Source of the DNA: Bacteroides ilei
Lineage (GTDB): Bacteria > Bacteroidota > Bacteroidia > Bacteroidales > Bacteroidaceae
NCBI RefSeq assembly: GCF_900128495.1
Contig: NZ_LT635801.1
Coordinates: forward strand, 3,312,691 to 3,376,690
Direction of reading: 5' to 3'
DNA: 64,000 nucleotides
This document shows, in pieces, positions 62,894-64,000 of this stretch (the stretch's first letter is position 1; every line of letters begins with the position of its first letter). Under the pieces are notes generated by a model. It was not told the DNA's origin. It was given only the letters and a program-made list of their open reading frames with translations, and did not search any database. The position numbers were made by a program, and so were the translations under genes.

Positions 62894-64000
62894 ATGAAAA
62901 GGTATATAACATTTATAAGTTGTTTTATCATTCTGTGCGGCTTGTTGGGCTGTACAGATGAACGATGGCTTGAAAACGGTAGTGCTGCCGAAAATGCCGG
63001 TGGTCTTCCGATAGAATTTGTAATGGATTTGGCACCAATCCAACCTGTCACTCGGGCAGATGGAACTACAAATTATGGCCAAAAGACAGAGTTCGTTAAA
63101 GATGACATTATCCAGATTGTAGCAAATTTTTATAAAAAAAGTGAGACTAGTGATGATACGTTTGAATTGATGCAGGGAAAATCTGTTTCTTGTATTCTTA
63201 CTTACAATGGTGAAAAATGGGAGGATAAATCAGGAGCGAATTTATATTGGCCATGGGATTCAGAAATAGCAGATTTTACAGCTTTTTATTATCCGGGATT
63301 TGACGGTGTATTATCGGTAGGTTCAACTCCTTCTGTATTATTGGATTCTCTTGAAGTAACAACAGACCCTTTAATGGCTAAAGTAAGTGACATCTCCTAT
63401 GGCAACGCCGTCTCTCTTAAATTTGAACACAAATGCGCACGTCTGATACTGACTGATTTGGATGCTGTAACAGGCGGAGCATCATATTCTGAATTATGGA
63501 TGGAAAATCTGAATTCGAATACTGATAATGCTAATACTAATGCTTTTTCATTGAAGTTGAGTAATACCGATAAAGAATTAAGTCTCGGTTTTAATTTTGA
63601 AACTGTCCGTGATGAAAATGATAGAGTATTAATAGGGGGTAAAACAGCAGTTGATGAAAATAATGAGGATGTAGCAAATTCAATGCTATTTTTTCTTCCT
63701 CCCGGAAATTACAGTAAAGTAACGCTGACGCGACGTTTTGGTCATCCCCTTTTCAGTTGGGATTCTGTGGATGATTTGAATAAACTTGAAGCCGGTAAAT
63801 CCTACATTGTTTCTTTGAAAGATTTGTTGGGATATATCACGATAGATAATGATGATGATTGGTGGGACGATGAAAATGAAAATTATATAAAACCCGAAGA
63901 AGGAAAATTTAATTTGAATGATTTTTTAGAGTGTGTAGGTAACGGACGTTCATATTCATATTATGAGGATGGAAAAAGGATTGTTGTTTTGGAAAAGATA
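62894..64000 (+). CDS. Fimbrillin family protein, truncated by the window edge
   Basis: An ATG at 62894, one base after the preceding stop, opens a frame that continues to the end of the window (369 codons). The start is a lipoprotein signal (FIILCGLLGCTDE), followed by PIQPVTRADGTTNYG, WPWDSEIADFTAFYYPG, and SLKFEHKCARLILTDLDAVT, the fimbrillin pattern. Near the edge, EEGKFNLNDFLECVGNGRSY suggests the same C-terminal module as in the two genes before it. Confidence 0.85.
   Translation, partial: MKRYITFISCFIILCGLLGCTDERWLENGSAAENAGGLPIEFVMDLAPIQPVTRADGTTNYGQKTEFVKDDIIQIVANFYKKSETSDDTFELMQGKSVSCILTYNGEKWEDKSGANLYWPWDSEIADFTAFYYPGFDGVLSVGSTPSVLLDSLEVTTDPLMAKVSDISYGNAVSLKFEHKCARLILTDLDAVTGGASYSELWMENLNSNTDNANTNAFSLKLSNTDKELSLGFNFETVRDENDRVLIGGKTAVDENNEDVANSMLFFLPPGNYSKVTLTRRFGHPLFSWDSVDDLNKLEAGKSYIVSLKDLLGYITIDNDDDWWDDENENYIKPEEGKFNLNDFLECVGNGRSYSYYEDGKRIVVLEKI

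Overview
The window is a piece of a Bacteroidales chromosome, most likely a Bacteroides/Phocaeicola-type gut bacterium. The evidence is the 16S sequence (Bacteroidaceae-like, closest by eye to Phocaeicola), promoters of the TTTG / TAnnTTTG type before most transcription units, lipoproteins with Bacteroidota-style signals, and families largely confined to this phylum (DUF3822, DUF3316, DUF3575, DUF3868, FimB/Mfa2, fimbrillins, the BT4734-type primase-like protein). The species call is by eye only.

Layout. 1-424: 5' part of an anaerobic sulfatase-maturase gene on the minus strand. 425-6190: a complete rRNA operon (two tandem promoters, 16S, a spacer without tRNAs, 23S, 5S, terminator). 6249-17078: core genes: marC, a cardiolipin synthase, rsmD with a DUF3822 gene, a pseudopilin-like protein, a RecD-like helicase, tRNA-Leu(UAG), then parC-DUF3316-S41 peptidase. 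17079-30650: an accessory island without integrase or transposase. Its left part runs on the minus strand (spanin-like overlapping pair, two HU-like proteins). Its right part runs mostly on the plus strand (an unknown three-gene operon, a SocA/Panacea toxin-antitoxin pair with a frameshifted toxin gene, a primase-helicase-like gene, DUF5675). Three minus-strand genes (barrel protein, lipoprotein, serine hydrolase) are interspersed. Many of its gaps hold short degenerate tandem repeats, each with its own motif, and an exact 20-mer occurs in inverted orientation 10 kb apart.

30655-38855: MATE exporter, glyS, an FKBP lipoprotein, an AraC regulator, an EamA transporter, a PAP2 phosphatase and a GH35-like glycosidase. 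38950-43490: an islet flanked by a 123-bp direct repeat of the 3' end of the neighbouring ACT-domain gene. It carries an outer-membrane barrel protein, a membrane-bound TPR regulator and, between them, a peptide-like reading frame with a double-glycine leader but no start codon. 43492-51871: one minus-strand operon for reductive/oxidative catabolism of aromatic amino acids: XRE-cupin regulator, acyl-CoA ligase, omega-amidase-like hydrolase, iorA, iorB, aminotransferase, paaK-type ligase and ACT protein. Together these would turn amino acids into 2-oxo acids, then arylacetyl-CoA, then arylacetate plus ATP.

52661-64000: a fimbrial operon of the Mfa/Fim type that continues past the right edge: DUF3575, DUF3868/OmpA-like, a large fimbrillin, a FimB/Mfa2 anchor and five further lipoprotein fimbrillins (the last truncated by the window). 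The genes are tightly coupled, several by ATGA overlaps. The best leads for something undescribed are the island at 17-30.6 kb, the three-gene operon at 20.2-22.5 kb, and the 123-bp-flanked islet with its peptide-like frame.
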